DNA of 57,215 nucleotides, taken from positions 1-57,215 of the forward strand of contig WQWD01000002.1 of NCBI GenBank assembly GCA_009785545.1, given 5' to 3'. The position numbers and the translations under genes were made by a program. Under the pieces are notes generated by a model. The model had not been told where the DNA came from, did no database searches, and was given only the letters and a program-made list of their open reading frames with translations. Shown here one piece after another: positions 18,438-28,234 of the stretch. This DNA is from Treponema sp. (GTDB taxonomy: Bacteria > Spirochaetota > Spirochaetia > Treponematales > Breznakiellaceae). How positions within the stretch are numbered: position 1 is the first letter of the stretch; each line of letters begins with the position of its first letter.

Positions 18438-19904
18438 ATGTCTTTACCAGCATCAGCAATATCCCGCGTCACTGGCGTGCACGTGGAATACCGCAATTTA
18501 AACAAAGGCGCCGCAGGATTTTTACCGCAGCGCCTAGCGGTCATTGGCGTAGGCAATGACGACGCTGTCTATGACACAAAAAAGCACATGGCAATCGGAT
18601 CGGCAAACGCAATAGCAGAGCGATATGGCTTTGGGTCGCCGTTGCATCTTGCGGCTCGCCAGCTATTTCCAAGCGGCGGTGGCGGAGCGAATTTCCCTGT
18701 TACTTTTTACCCGCTCAAAAGAGCCCAAGGAAGTGCGGCCGCAAAAGGCGCCATATCATGTGAGGGTAAACCTACCGCCACAGGTAGCGGAATTATATCA
18801 ATCGGAGGCATCGACGTTGAGTTTGCAATACTTGAGGGGAGCGAACCCAAAGCGATCCTCGAAGCGATATCAGAACGTTTAGCATCGCGGCTGGAAATAC
18901 CCGTTAAGCCCGGGTCAGTATCCAACGAAGATGAGTTGCCGCTAACGGCAAAATGGAGCGGCAGCAGCGGCAATGATATAACAATCGAAATCGAAGCTAA
19001 CGCCCCCGGCGTAACCTTCGAAATAACCGATATGAAAGGTGGCGCGGTCGATCCAGAGGTAGACCCGGCACTTAAACTCATCGGCCCCGTTTGGGAAACT
19101 TTTATTCTTTCCTGTTTTTCATACAACAGCAATTCCCGCCTAAACACTTTTAAAAGTTTCGGAGAGGGGCGCTGGGATCAAATGGAAAAAAAGGGTTGCT
19201 TGGTTGCACACGGCTGTGTTGACAACTTTGAGACCCGCACAACTGTAACTCATCAGCGCAAACATGACTATATAAACTTTTTAATCACTGGTGTTGGCAG
19301 CCCAGAAATACCATTTGTTATTGCCGCTCGCGGTCTTGTAAATATCGTAAACACTGCAAACCGCAACCCGCCAGATAACAACTACGGTTTATTGACAGGG
19401 CTCAAGGCTGGCCCCGATGAAGCTCAAGAGGCTTATATAGTGCGCAATAACTCGGTAGATCGCGGAAGCAGCACGAGCATTAAAAGCGGCAGCCTAATAG
19501 AGTTAAACGACACGGTGACAATGTGGCATCCAGACGACGAATCAATTAAGTCTCGCCGCCAAGTGGTAAACATGGTTAAACTCATGAACGTCGTTTTTAA
19601 CATCCGCATGATTATGGAATCTTCGGCAGTTAAAGGCGCTCCACTAGTGCCAGACGCACAAGCAACAAGGAACCCACGGGCAATACAACCCAAAACTATA
19701 CGCACGGCAATGATGAACCTCGCTGACGGCTTGGCAAGTCACGCTATTTTAGCAATCTCGGAATTTACCAAAGAAAACCTTGTGGTAAATATAAGCAGCA
19801 TGAACCCCGACAGACTGGACTTAAAATTTCCATGCAAATTATCCGGCAACGTCGAGGTTTCCAGCAATGAAATCTTTTTCGGCTTCTATCTTGGAGCCGC
19901 TTAA
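18438..19904 (+). CDS. Contractile tail sheath protein (Mu gpL-like)
   Basis: Order sheath-tube-chaperone-tape measure; ISRVTGVHVEYRN...LPQRLAVIGVG. Confidence 0.88.
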   Translation: MSLPASAISRVTGVHVEYRNLNKGAAGFLPQRLAVIGVGNDDAVYDTKKHMAIGSANAIAERYGFGSPLHLAARQLFPSGGGGANFPVTFYPLKRAQGSAAAKGAISCEGKPTATGSGIISIGGIDVEFAILEGSEPKAILEAISERLASRLEIPVKPGSVSNEDELPLTAKWSGSSGNDITIEIEANAPGVTFEITDMKGGAVDPEVDPALKLIGPVWETFILSCFSYNSNSRLNTFKSFGEGRWDQMEKKGCLVAHGCVDNFETRTTVTHQRKHDYINFLITGVGSPEIPFVIAARGLVNIVNTANRNPPDNNYGLLTGLKAGPDEAQEAYIVRNNSVDRGSSTSIKSGSLIELNDTVTMWHPDDESIKSRRQVVNMVKLMNVVFNIRMIMESSAVKGAPLVPDAQATRNPRAIQPKTIRTAMMNLADGLASHAILAISEFTKENLVVNISSMNPDRLDLKFPCKLSGNVEVSSNEIFFGFYLGAA

Positions 19905-19921
19905 ATTAAGGAGGATCGACT

Positions 19922-20299
19922 ATGGCAAAAGGGCCAGCAGAATCTATAACAATCGCCGAAAGGCGGTTTGCGTGTAACGCGGACGACGATGTAGCAATTC
20001 AACTTCCGGGTTTCACAAACGAAACAAGAATGCACGGCGACGGCGGAGCGCATATATCCAAAAGCCGCAAGCCGGGAAATATCAGCAATCTAAATGTGTA
20101 TATCGACAGCGAGCGAGACGACCTTGAGTACCTGCAAGAAATAACAAACAGGCTTGACTTTGTGGATATTTCCCTAACGCTTTGTGACGGAACTGTATAC
20201 TCTGGCAGTATGCAGCTAATCGGCGATTCTACCGCCGAAGGAACTAAAGAAGGCTGGGCTCCTATAGAGCTCGAAGGCCCAACCTTAGAAAAACAATAA
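19922..20299 (+). CDS. Tail tube protein (Mu gpM-like)
   Basis: Size and position after sheath. Confidence 0.8.
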   Translation: MAKGPAESITIAERRFACNADDDVAIQLPGFTNETRMHGDGGAHISKSRKPGNISNLNVYIDSERDDLEYLQEITNRLDFVDISLTLCDGTVYSGSMQLIGDSTAEGTKEGWAPIELEGPTLEKQ

Positions 20300-20315
20300 A
20301 GGGAGTTCTGTTTTT

Positions 20316-20798
20316 ATGAAAAATGATAATGATGACATTCCAACTGTTGACGAAATCAACACACAAGAGAATGACAGCTATGATGACATGACTCTTGCGG
20401 AGCAGGAGTTTTTCAGCTATTGCGAAGCAAATGAGTTTGACTACGACGAAGCTGGCATGGAAGAAGACAGCCGCAGGGATTTTGTGCGAATAAAAAAACG
20501 CTTTACAAAAGCAATCGTGGAAAAACGACTTGTGGTTGACGGCTGTAAAATAATTTACACCGTATCCAACAGGTCGCCTAAAGAAACTGCCGGAACAAAA
20601 TTTACAATAGCACGCCCAAATGGACGTGCGTTACTCGCAATGGACGGACTTAAGGATACTCAACAGCAGACAAAGCTAATGCACTACATAGCGGCGTTAT
20701 GCAGAGTTGCAAAGCACGACATTGGCAAAATTTCATCGCTGGACAAAAAGGATTACCAAGTCCTACAGGATGTGGCAATACTTTTTTTAACCGAATAG
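20316..20798 (+). CDS. Tail assembly chaperone, short (0-frame) product
   Basis: Position before the tape measure; ends 9 nt after a T_TTT_TTA heptamer. Confidence 0.8.
   Translation: MKNDNDDIPTVDEINTQENDSYDDMTLAEQEFFSYCEANEFDYDEAGMEEDSRRDFVRIKKRFTKAIVEKRLVVDGCKIIYTVSNRSPKETAGTKFTIARPNGRALLAMDGLKDTQQQTKLMHYIAALCRVAKHDIGKISSLDKKDYQVLQDVAILFLTE
20783..20789 (+). promoter_or_regulatory. -1 programmed ribosomal frameshift slippery heptamer T_TTT_TTA
   Basis: In the 0-frame, CTT TTT TTA ACC GAA TAG. A -1 slip continues NRIVSDVAVGGKRQRKLGIEWVAYQL... to stop at 20998. Confidence 0.8.
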
Positions 20799-20998
20799 TC
20801 TCCGATGTGGCGGTCGGAGGCAAACGACAGCGGAAGTTGGGAATAGAATGGGTCGCATATCAGCTGAGGCAGATTTATGCGGACTATAACATCGGCATTC
20901 CCATGCAAGACATCTCCCTTGAGGAGATTAGATTTTTTTACACACCGATGATCGAAAGCCTATGCCAAATACAAAGGATGTCAAAGGATGGCAAGTAA
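20789..20998 (+). CDS. -1 frame extension of the tail assembly chaperone (gpGT-type)
   Basis: Open frame overlapping the chaperone 3' end and running into the tape measure start. Confidence 0.75.
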   Translation, partial: NRIVSDVAVGGKRQRKLGIEWVAYQLRQIYADYNIGIPMQDISLEEIRFFYTPMIESLCQIQRMSKDGK

Positions 20999-23927
20999 AT
21001 ATGCAATGGAGACAGTTTTTTCGCTTATTGATCAAGTCAGCCGTCCGCTTGACAAAATAGGTATTAAAGGGAAATCAGTTTCTAAAAAATTGCAAAAAGA
21101 TTTTGTCGCAGCGCAAAAGCGCCTCGACAATTTTGGCAAAGCTATTGTTAAATGGGGCAAGCGTGCCGCCCTTGCCGCCGCCGCTGTAGCGACTGCGTGG
21201 GCTGGCATGGGCGTTAGAAACGCCTTGCAACTAACAGACACGATGGCGCGAATAGGACACGCAGCAAATTTGACAGGCCCGCCGCTGGAAAAAATGCAGC
21301 AGGATTTAATGGATGTATCAAATCGAGCGGGCTTTGCTGTCAATGAGATCGCAAGGCTCGCTAACGAGTCTATATCGTCCGGCGTCGCTGCGGAAGGCGC
21401 AGCAAACTTTGCGGCCGTAGTCGCTCAAACAGGAACTATAACGCAAAGCTCCTCTGATAAAATTATACATAGTTTAACAACCGTAATGAGTGCTTACGGA
21501 AAAACCGCCGACGAAGCGGCGAGGGTTTCCGGTATGATGATCAACGCCAGCCGACTAGGTCGCACTTCATTCGAGGATATGTCGAAAGGTATGCGTTATG
21601 TGATACCAGCTGCCGCCGCCGTTGGCGTTAGCACCGAAGATGTCTTTGCGTCTATTACCGCATTAACGTCGCACGGTCTCGAAACAAGGGACGCTATGCG
21701 ATCAATGGGAAAAGCATTCAGCGCAATAAAGCGACCGTCGCGGGAAGCGGCAGAGCTGGCAGATAGATTAGGGTTGGATTTTTCACAAGCCGCACTTGAA
21801 AGTAAAGGCTTCGCAGGGGTCATGGAAGATATACAGCGAGCCACGGGCGGCAATGCAAGGGCGCTGGAGATTTTGTTTGGCAACGAACAAACAGCACGCT
21901 CAATCGGCATACTTGCCACAACAGGAGCGGACTCTTTTAGCGAAGCATTGGATGCAATGTCCAGCTCGTTAAATACAGTAGACGACGAGTTCGCGCGGGT
22001 AACTGACACACCAACCGAACGATGGCGACGCGCCGTAAACAGAATACAAAACGCCGGAGTTAATTTAGGCAAAGCAATACTGCCAGTAGTTGAACGCGTG
22101 ATTGCGCGTATAAGCGACATAGCAGATCGAATATCGGGCGCCGATTTTAGCCAATACACCGGAGTTATCGACACGATTTTCCGTAAAATAGAACGGCTCG
22201 TTGGAGCGTTTGTAAATATAATAAGAATAGCGTGGCAATTTCGCGGAGTTATAATAGCCATTGTTGGAGCTATGCTTTTATACCGTGCTGCGCTTATGAC
22301 TGCAGCATTATACGTTAAACTATTTGCAATCCGATCCGCAATCGCAAAGGCTTATACCTTCGCAAACACTCTTGCGCTTAAAGGCAAAGCCGCAGCGCTT
22401 GGTACACTGGAAAAAAAGACACTTGCGTATAACGTAACTTCCAAGGCTTTCGTCGTCGCAGAAAAAGCGAAAGCTACAGCAATCGGAATCACTACGGGCA
22501 AAATTACAGCCAGAACCGTTGTAATGAAAGTGGCAGCGGTCGCTTCTAAGGCGGCAGCTGTCGCTGCGGGAGTATGGACGGTTGCACAAAAAGCACTTAA
22601 CATCGCTTTAACCGCAAATCCTATTGGCGTTATTATTATGGCGGTCGCCGGATTAATTACATTAATTGTTTTACTAGTAAGGCACATCGGAAGGTTCGTT
22701 AACGCAATAAGAAACGGATCCGAAAAAGCAATGTTTGCGCTGCAGGTTTTGCTTGGCCCGATTGGACTTGTTATTTCAATGGTGCAGGAGCTGAGATCAA
22801 ACTGGGACAACATAAGAGAAGTACTAGGCGGCGCAGGTATCATTGACGGCATTAAAAGAATCGGCACTTCAATACGTGAATTTATACAGCCTGCAATTGA
22901 CTGGCTTGTTGGTGCGTGGAACAGAGTCAAGGAAACGGTCTCCGGCTTTTTCCGCAATATCGGCAATGCAATTAAAAACTTCTTTACACCAGTTATTAAT
23001 TGGATAACAGGAATATGGAACGCAGTTAGTAACGCTGTTGTTGGCGTGTTCAAACGAATATGGGATGCCGTCAGTACATTCCTAGAGCCTATTTTTACAT
23101 GGATTTCTAACACTTGGCAAAAAATAGTTTCCTTCTTTAAAGACTCCGCACTTATACGAGCAATTAAAGTAATTGGCGGCACTTTGCTTTCCGGGCTGCT
23201 TGCACCTATACAAGGGCTCTTGGAAATACTGTCACACATACCCGGGCTCGGACACCTTGCAGGGCGTGGCGCGAATAAAATACAAGAGCTGAGAGACAAT
23301 CTTCGCGGTACAAATCGAGCCGAGGTCGAAACCGAAGCCACTAAAGCAATAGACGAGCTAGGTAGCGCACCTGTCGACGTTATGCGCACAACACAAGATG
23401 CAAATATTCCCGACTTGTCATTTTTAGACGGCGGGTTAGGCCAAAACGACCGTTCAAGAATACGCGGTGTAGTTGACGCTTCCGGCGGATCGCCATTTAT
23501 TCCAAATAGAGTTATCGGTGGAGCTGGCACGACAACAACTAGCGCACAACCGAGGCAACCAACCGTTAGTGTACAAGAGGCGATAAAAAACGCAACGGCA
23601 AACGTCACAAGCGTTTTACAAGAGATACTAGCAGCGACAAACAAAGCGGCCGCCAACATGGAAGCTCCCACCACTTTTAATTTTCCATTTCCGGCAATGC
23701 TTCAGCAGCACATCGATGCAGGCAGAACAGAGCGAGAGCGAGCAGATGCAGACAACCCGCGCAATATAGCACCCGTGACGAGCGGCGAGCGCACTGCATA
23801 CAGTTTACGAGAGACAAGGGAAACTCTAGGAATTGAAGTTATGGCGGCACAAGGAACGGAAGCGCGTATCGTTAAAGCTCCACGCTCACCCAACATAAAA
23901 GTAACGCACTCAGGGAGTAATGTTTAA
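20988..23927 (+). CDS. Tail tape measure protein (TP901-like)
   Basis: 979 aa, TMARIGHAANLTGPPLEKMQQDLMDVSN...GKAFSAIKRPSREAAELADRLGL, TM segments. Confidence 0.92.
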   Translation: MASKYAMETVFSLIDQVSRPLDKIGIKGKSVSKKLQKDFVAAQKRLDNFGKAIVKWGKRAALAAAAVATAWAGMGVRNALQLTDTMARIGHAANLTGPPLEKMQQDLMDVSNRAGFAVNEIARLANESISSGVAAEGAANFAAVVAQTGTITQSSSDKIIHSLTTVMSAYGKTADEAARVSGMMINASRLGRTSFEDMSKGMRYVIPAAAAVGVSTEDVFASITALTSHGLETRDAMRSMGKAFSAIKRPSREAAELADRLGLDFSQAALESKGFAGVMEDIQRATGGNARALEILFGNEQTARSIGILATTGADSFSEALDAMSSSLNTVDDEFARVTDTPTERWRRAVNRIQNAGVNLGKAILPVVERVIARISDIADRISGADFSQYTGVIDTIFRKIERLVGAFVNIIRIAWQFRGVIIAIVGAMLLYRAALMTAALYVKLFAIRSAIAKAYTFANTLALKGKAAALGTLEKKTLAYNVTSKAFVVAEKAKATAIGITTGKITARTVVMKVAAVASKAAAVAAGVWTVAQKALNIALTANPIGVIIMAVAGLITLIVLLVRHIGRFVNAIRNGSEKAMFALQVLLGPIGLVISMVQELRSNWDNIREVLGGAGIIDGIKRIGTSIREFIQPAIDWLVGAWNRVKETVSGFFRNIGNAIKNFFTPVINWITGIWNAVSNAVVGVFKRIWDAVSTFLEPIFTWISNTWQKIVSFFKDSALIRAIKVIGGTLLSGLLAPIQGLLEILSHIPGLGHLAGRGANKIQELRDNLRGTNRAEVETEATKAIDELGSAPVDVMRTTQDANIPDLSFLDGGLGQNDRSRIRGVVDASGGSPFIPNRVIGGAGTTTTSAQPRQPTVSVQEAIKNATANVTSVLQEILAATNKAAANMEAPTTFNFPFPAMLQQHIDAGRTERERADADNPRNIAPVTSGERTAYSLRETRETLGIEVMAAQGTEARIVKAPRSPNIKVTHSGSNV

Positions 23928-25363
23928 TGGCAATTAGGGATGGGCGCTACACTTCGCCCAGCGGCAATGTTTATACATTCTCTTACGGCGACGTGAGCCG
24001 AGAAACCGAGCTAAAGACTGGCGTTTACACATTCCCCATGCGCGACGGTGCTAGAGTACAACACCAAGGCAGGGGCGCAATGACGTTTCCGCTAACGTGT
24101 ATATTCCACGGTGCTAATTGTATGGAGCGTGCGTCAGCTTTTGAAGAGGCTTTAATTGAGCGTGGAGCTGGCGAGCTTCAGCATCCTATATACGGCACTT
24201 TCCGCGTAAAACCAACGGGAAATATATCGAGAGACGACAGACTAGTAACGAGCTCAAACCAATCTACCGTAACCGTTACCTTTACCGAATCAATAGAAAA
24301 CGACGACGACAACACAATGAATGAGGTCGCCGCTAATACAATAAATGCCAATCATGACACACTTGAAAACCTTGCTGCCGAGGACTTTGCAGCTGCCATT
24401 GCATCGATTGAGAGCGTGAGCGAACAGCTCGCAATTGAAGCAGCGCTCGGAATGCAAACTCAATCTATTATCGACAGCCTGCAGCCTATGGCAATGAGCG
24501 ACAGGCGCACATTTGTTGATTGGCTCGCATCTGCAAATGAGCTGCGAAGCTCAGTAACACAAATTTTTAACCGCGGCATGGCAATAGCACAAAGCATCGA
24601 AGATATTTATGTTAGAGCGCTTAACGTCGCTCGGCTTACACTTCGTTTAATGCGACTACCAGCAAGGTTGTCTACCACATTGGCGTCCAAAATCGCAGGG
24701 TACGCAGAATTAACCGCAAATCTTATAAATCAATTTCGCAACGATCCTTTTGAAATTCGCAAAATAAAAAATGCATTCGCAACCGCCACACTCGGAATAT
24801 CCGGCGCGCTAGCTTCTATCTCTTCGGGCGCAGCTATTAGCGCTGCTGAAGCTGCTGCATCGCCGGGGAATAATGCCGTGCAATCTACCACGTCTGGCAG
24901 TACCGCCGGAGTTTTACAAGACGACGACGGCGGCAATTATTCGGCAACCGTAAAAAACTCCGGCACAGCATCACGCGAAGAGGCTGTCGAAACCGCCGCA
25001 AGCATACTGGAAATGATGGATAGCCTCACGGCTTTTAGCGACGCAAAAATAGAAGCCCTAAACGAATCCAGCGCCTCGATACAAGCGCAATCTGCGAAGG
25101 ATATTTATATCGACGCAAACGCAGCGAGTTATATCGCGCTTAAAGAATTGGTACAACAGAGCGCACAACTTATTATGAATGCATCATTTGCGTTGCCTAT
25201 GCAAAGGACTTTCACGCTCGACAGAGATCGCCAAGTTATAGAGTTATGCGCAGAGCTATACAACACAGTTGACTATGTAGACAATTTTATAATTTCTAAT
25301 AATTTAAGCATAGACGAAATAGAATTATTGCCAATAGGAACAAAGGTGACGCACTATGTCTAG
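23927..25363 (+). CDS. Mu gpN-like DNA circularisation/tail protein
   Basis: N-terminal DNA_circ_N-like region (GNVYTFSYGDVSRETELKTGVYTFPMRDGARVQHQGRG). Confidence 0.75.
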   Translation: MAIRDGRYTSPSGNVYTFSYGDVSRETELKTGVYTFPMRDGARVQHQGRGAMTFPLTCIFHGANCMERASAFEEALIERGAGELQHPIYGTFRVKPTGNISRDDRLVTSSNQSTVTVTFTESIENDDDNTMNEVAANTINANHDTLENLAAEDFAAAIASIESVSEQLAIEAALGMQTQSIIDSLQPMAMSDRRTFVDWLASANELRSSVTQIFNRGMAIAQSIEDIYVRALNVARLTLRLMRLPARLSTTLASKIAGYAELTANLINQFRNDPFEIRKIKNAFATATLGISGALASISSGAAISAAEAAASPGNNAVQSTTSGSTAGVLQDDDGGNYSATVKNSGTASREEAVETAASILEMMDSLTAFSDAKIEALNESSASIQAQSAKDIYIDANAASYIALKELVQQSAQLIMNASFALPMQRTFTLDRDRQVIELCAELYNTVDYVDNFIISNNLSIDEIELLPIGTKVTHYV

Positions 25364-26636
25364 GGTTCACGTTGTCCGGCAAGGAGACACGCTTAACGCT
25401 ATCGCACTCAGGTATTTAGGCTCATCATCTAAATGGCCGCAAATAACAAGCGCAAACCCGCAACTTGCAAACCGTCGCAAAGCCAGCGACGGCTCGCCGC
25501 TTATACACATCGGTGACAATTTAATTATTCCTGAAAACCAAACAGAGCGACCAGCGAGTCCGCAAACAGCACAAACAGTTCGCGTTGCCGATGGCGAAGA
25601 GGACATCGCAATAATAATTGACGGTAAAAAATACATAGGCTTTACTGGTTACGAACTAAACCTTAATTACGACACATTCGACACCTTCAGCTTCACGGCT
25701 CCGTACGATCAAGCGATGGTTGAATTGCGGGATGCTATCGTGCCCTTTGCTTTTAAGCCTTGCGATATCTATTACGACGGCGAGCTTATAATTAAAGGCA
25801 CGCTATTAACACCAGACCCAGAATTAACCGATACCGAAGGCGAGATAACACTCCAAGGGTATCCACTCTGCGGCATCCTTGAGGATTGCACCGTTCCGCC
25901 TACAGAATACCCCCTGCAAGCGTGGGGAATAAATATGCGCGGCATCGCAGACGCTGCCGCAAAACCTTATAACATACCGGTAGTTTTTGACGGCGACATA
26001 GGGCCGGACTTTACCGAGGTAAGCATCGAGCCCACAGAGAAAATAATGAGCTTTTTAACAAAGCTTGCAAAACAACGCAGTTTGCTTTTTACTAACACAA
26101 AAAAAGGTGAGCTTTTATTTTTTAACGCAAAACAAGAAAAACCCCTCGCGCAATTTTCCGAAGGTGCTATGCCGCTAACTTCGATAAAACCTAAATTTTC
26201 GGCGCAGGGATTTTATTCACACATAACAGGTTTTATCAATACAGGCGAGGAATATCCTTCGCACTCCTTGACGCTAGAAAATAGGTACCTAATCGGCAAA
26301 GGTATCATGCGTCACTATTCAACAGATATAGACGACGCAGAAAATGAAAGCGACCTTGAAAACGCTGTGCGTGCATACGCTGGCAGAATGTTTGCCGACT
26401 GTGTTGCGTTTGAATTAAGCTGCGATGTGCACCATAACGCAAGAGGCGAGTTTTTCAAAAAAGGAATGACCGTCTGCGTTTATGCGCCAACTGCAATGAT
26501 CACAAGAGAAACAAACTTTGTTGCGCGTAATGTTAAAATCATGCGTAACGCAGAAAGCGGAAAAACCGCATTACTTACTTTAGTTCTCCCGGGCTCATTC
26601 ACCGGCGAATTGCCGGAGGTGTTTCCGTGGGAATAA
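25356..26636 (+). CDS. Baseplate hub, Mu gpP-like, with N-terminal LysM
   Basis: LysM: VHVVRQGDTLNAIALRYLGSSSKWPQITSANPQ...IHIGDNLIIPE; downstream gpP/gp44-like region. Confidence 0.82.
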   Translation: MSRVHVVRQGDTLNAIALRYLGSSSKWPQITSANPQLANRRKASDGSPLIHIGDNLIIPENQTERPASPQTAQTVRVADGEEDIAIIIDGKKYIGFTGYELNLNYDTFDTFSFTAPYDQAMVELRDAIVPFAFKPCDIYYDGELIIKGTLLTPDPELTDTEGEITLQGYPLCGILEDCTVPPTEYPLQAWGINMRGIADAAAKPYNIPVVFDGDIGPDFTEVSIEPTEKIMSFLTKLAKQRSLLFTNTKKGELLFFNAKQEKPLAQFSEGAMPLTSIKPKFSAQGFYSHITGFINTGEEYPSHSLTLENRYLIGKGIMRHYSTDIDDAENESDLENAVRAYAGRMFADCVAFELSCDVHHNARGEFFKKGMTVCVYAPTAMITRETNFVARNVKIMRNAESGKTALLTLVLPGSFTGELPEVFPWE

Positions 26637-27229
26637 TAGCAAGGTTTGTAAACCACACAATAGAAAAACTCGTAACAATTACAGCAGAGACAGTTAAGGC
26701 TTTTAATATCAATACGCATTTATATACGCCAGCTGGTGACGATTCTGTGCCACTAAAAGACGAGCGATTATTACTCATAAAAGTTGGCGGTACTGGAAAG
26801 CACGTTTGCACAGGTGTTTTAACAATGTCTCAGGGAGCAAAACCCGGCGAAAAAATACTGTATTCGCGCAACAAAGACGGCGAAATTGTTAGTAAAATAT
26901 CCATGCTTGGCGACGGAACAATAATACAGGCAAACAGCAAAGATCACGGAACAGAAACAAAAGGCGACCGCACGGCCGAAATCGGCGGCAACAAAACAGA
27001 AAACGTGCAAGGTAACTGCACAGTAACAATAAAAGGAAACGTCAAATACAGCAGCGAAGGCGGTTTTTCTATAAAGGGAAAAACTATGGAAATAACAGGG
27101 GACACAGAGCTTGTATTAAAAACAATAGGTGCGACAATGTGGTGTCCGAACGGTTTAACCAACTGCCTGTTTTCAGGAGCTCCTCATGGCGGCTCTGCGA
27201 TGGGCATAACAGGATTAAAGGGAGGATAA
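26627..27229 (+). CDS. Mu gp45-like baseplate spike protein
   Basis: Position between hub and gp46-like; Gly/Thr/Lys-rich beta-repeat C-terminal region. Confidence 0.7.
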   Translation: MGIIARFVNHTIEKLVTITAETVKAFNINTHLYTPAGDDSVPLKDERLLLIKVGGTGKHVCTGVLTMSQGAKPGEKILYSRNKDGEIVSKISMLGDGTIIQANSKDHGTETKGDRTAEIGGNKTENVQGNCTVTIKGNVKYSSEGGFSIKGKTMEITGDTELVLKTIGATMWCPNGLTNCLFSGAPHGGSAMGITGLKGG

Positions 27230-27230
27230 A

Positions 27231-27767
27231 ATGGCAATGAACGCACAAGCGATGTGCGACGCTATTAAAGCGGAATTCGACGACATTACAAACTCCACAA
27301 AATGGGAAGACGGCGAACGCGCCGCCACAGATGCTTATACAAAGGCATTCGACAAAGGCTTAACAGGATACGTCGAAGAAAACATGGAGATAACGTATTC
27401 GTGGTCTGGAATTTCGCCGCCTCCCGCTTCAGCGACCGACCCCGTGACATCTTTTTCGTCGAGCCTTGTAATACAGAACAAAATAATCGGACAGCCTGCA
27501 AACATGGCAGCATGGGCACAGGCAATAGTGGCGTGCTTTACAAGAGCCACTACGCAACATCAAACCTCTTTTTCGGACGTAGCTCCCGGCTCACTTTTAA
27601 CAACCACACCACTCATATTGCGTCCAGCACAAGGAGAGTATCCGACAGGACTACTTAGTATCTGCGTGCAGATACTCGCATGGTTATTAGCCGCCACCAA
27701 CCCCGCTCCGCTTGTGGGCAGTCATGGCCCGTTTGTAGGTGCAACAACAGGAATGGTGATCAGATGA
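27231..27767 (+). CDS. Hypothetical baseplate-region protein
   Basis: Complete ORF in the baseplate operon. Confidence 0.6.
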   Translation: MAMNAQAMCDAIKAEFDDITNSTKWEDGERAATDAYTKAFDKGLTGYVEENMEITYSWSGISPPPASATDPVTSFSSSLVIQNKIIGQPANMAAWAQAIVACFTRATTQHQTSFSDVAPGSLLTTTPLILRPAQGEYPTGLLSICVQILAWLLAATNPAPLVGSHGPFVGATTGMVIR

Positions 27768-28234
27768 GTTTGCAAATTTTTGAAGGCGATCTTTTATTAC
27801 GCGATACACTAGACGGTGGAGACATAACTATTACCGACGGTTTTATTGTTTCAGATCGCACGTTCGATACAGCAATCTATTTGTCATTATTTGGTGGCAA
27901 CAAAGAGGACAGCGGCAGAGTACAAAACAAGAAAACATGGTGGGGAAATACATTGCGCGGTGTAAACGAAAATCAAAAACTCGTGTCACGCTTTCAAGCG
28001 TTTATTTTTGGGACACCTATGTCAACTAAAAACATATTAGAAGCAGAAGAGGTCGCAAAACTTGATCTTGCGTGGCTTGTTGACGAAAAACTGGCAAATG
28101 AAATTATCGTAGACGGCAGGGCTGTTGGACATAACCGCCTCAGCCTCAAAATACAATTAAAAGCCGGGGAAGAAATAATCTACACGCACACATTTCTAAC
28201 CCCGTGGGGAGCGGGAAAACATGGCACAATTTGA
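27764..28234 (+). CDS. Mu gp46-like baseplate protein
   Basis: DLLLRDTLDGGDITITDGFIVSDRTFDTAIYLSLFGGN; overlaps the previous stop (ATGA). Confidence 0.78.
   Translation: MSLQIFEGDLLLRDTLDGGDITITDGFIVSDRTFDTAIYLSLFGGNKEDSGRVQNKKTWWGNTLRGVNENQKLVSRFQAFIFGTPMSTKNILEAEEVAKLDLAWLVDEKLANEIIVDGRAVGHNRLSLKIQLKAGEEIIYTHTFLTPWGAGKHGTI

Noticed and set aside
22352-23674. 440-aa minus-strand ORF inside the tape measure gene
   Set aside because: Antisense to a well-supported TP901-like protein; no recognisable domain.
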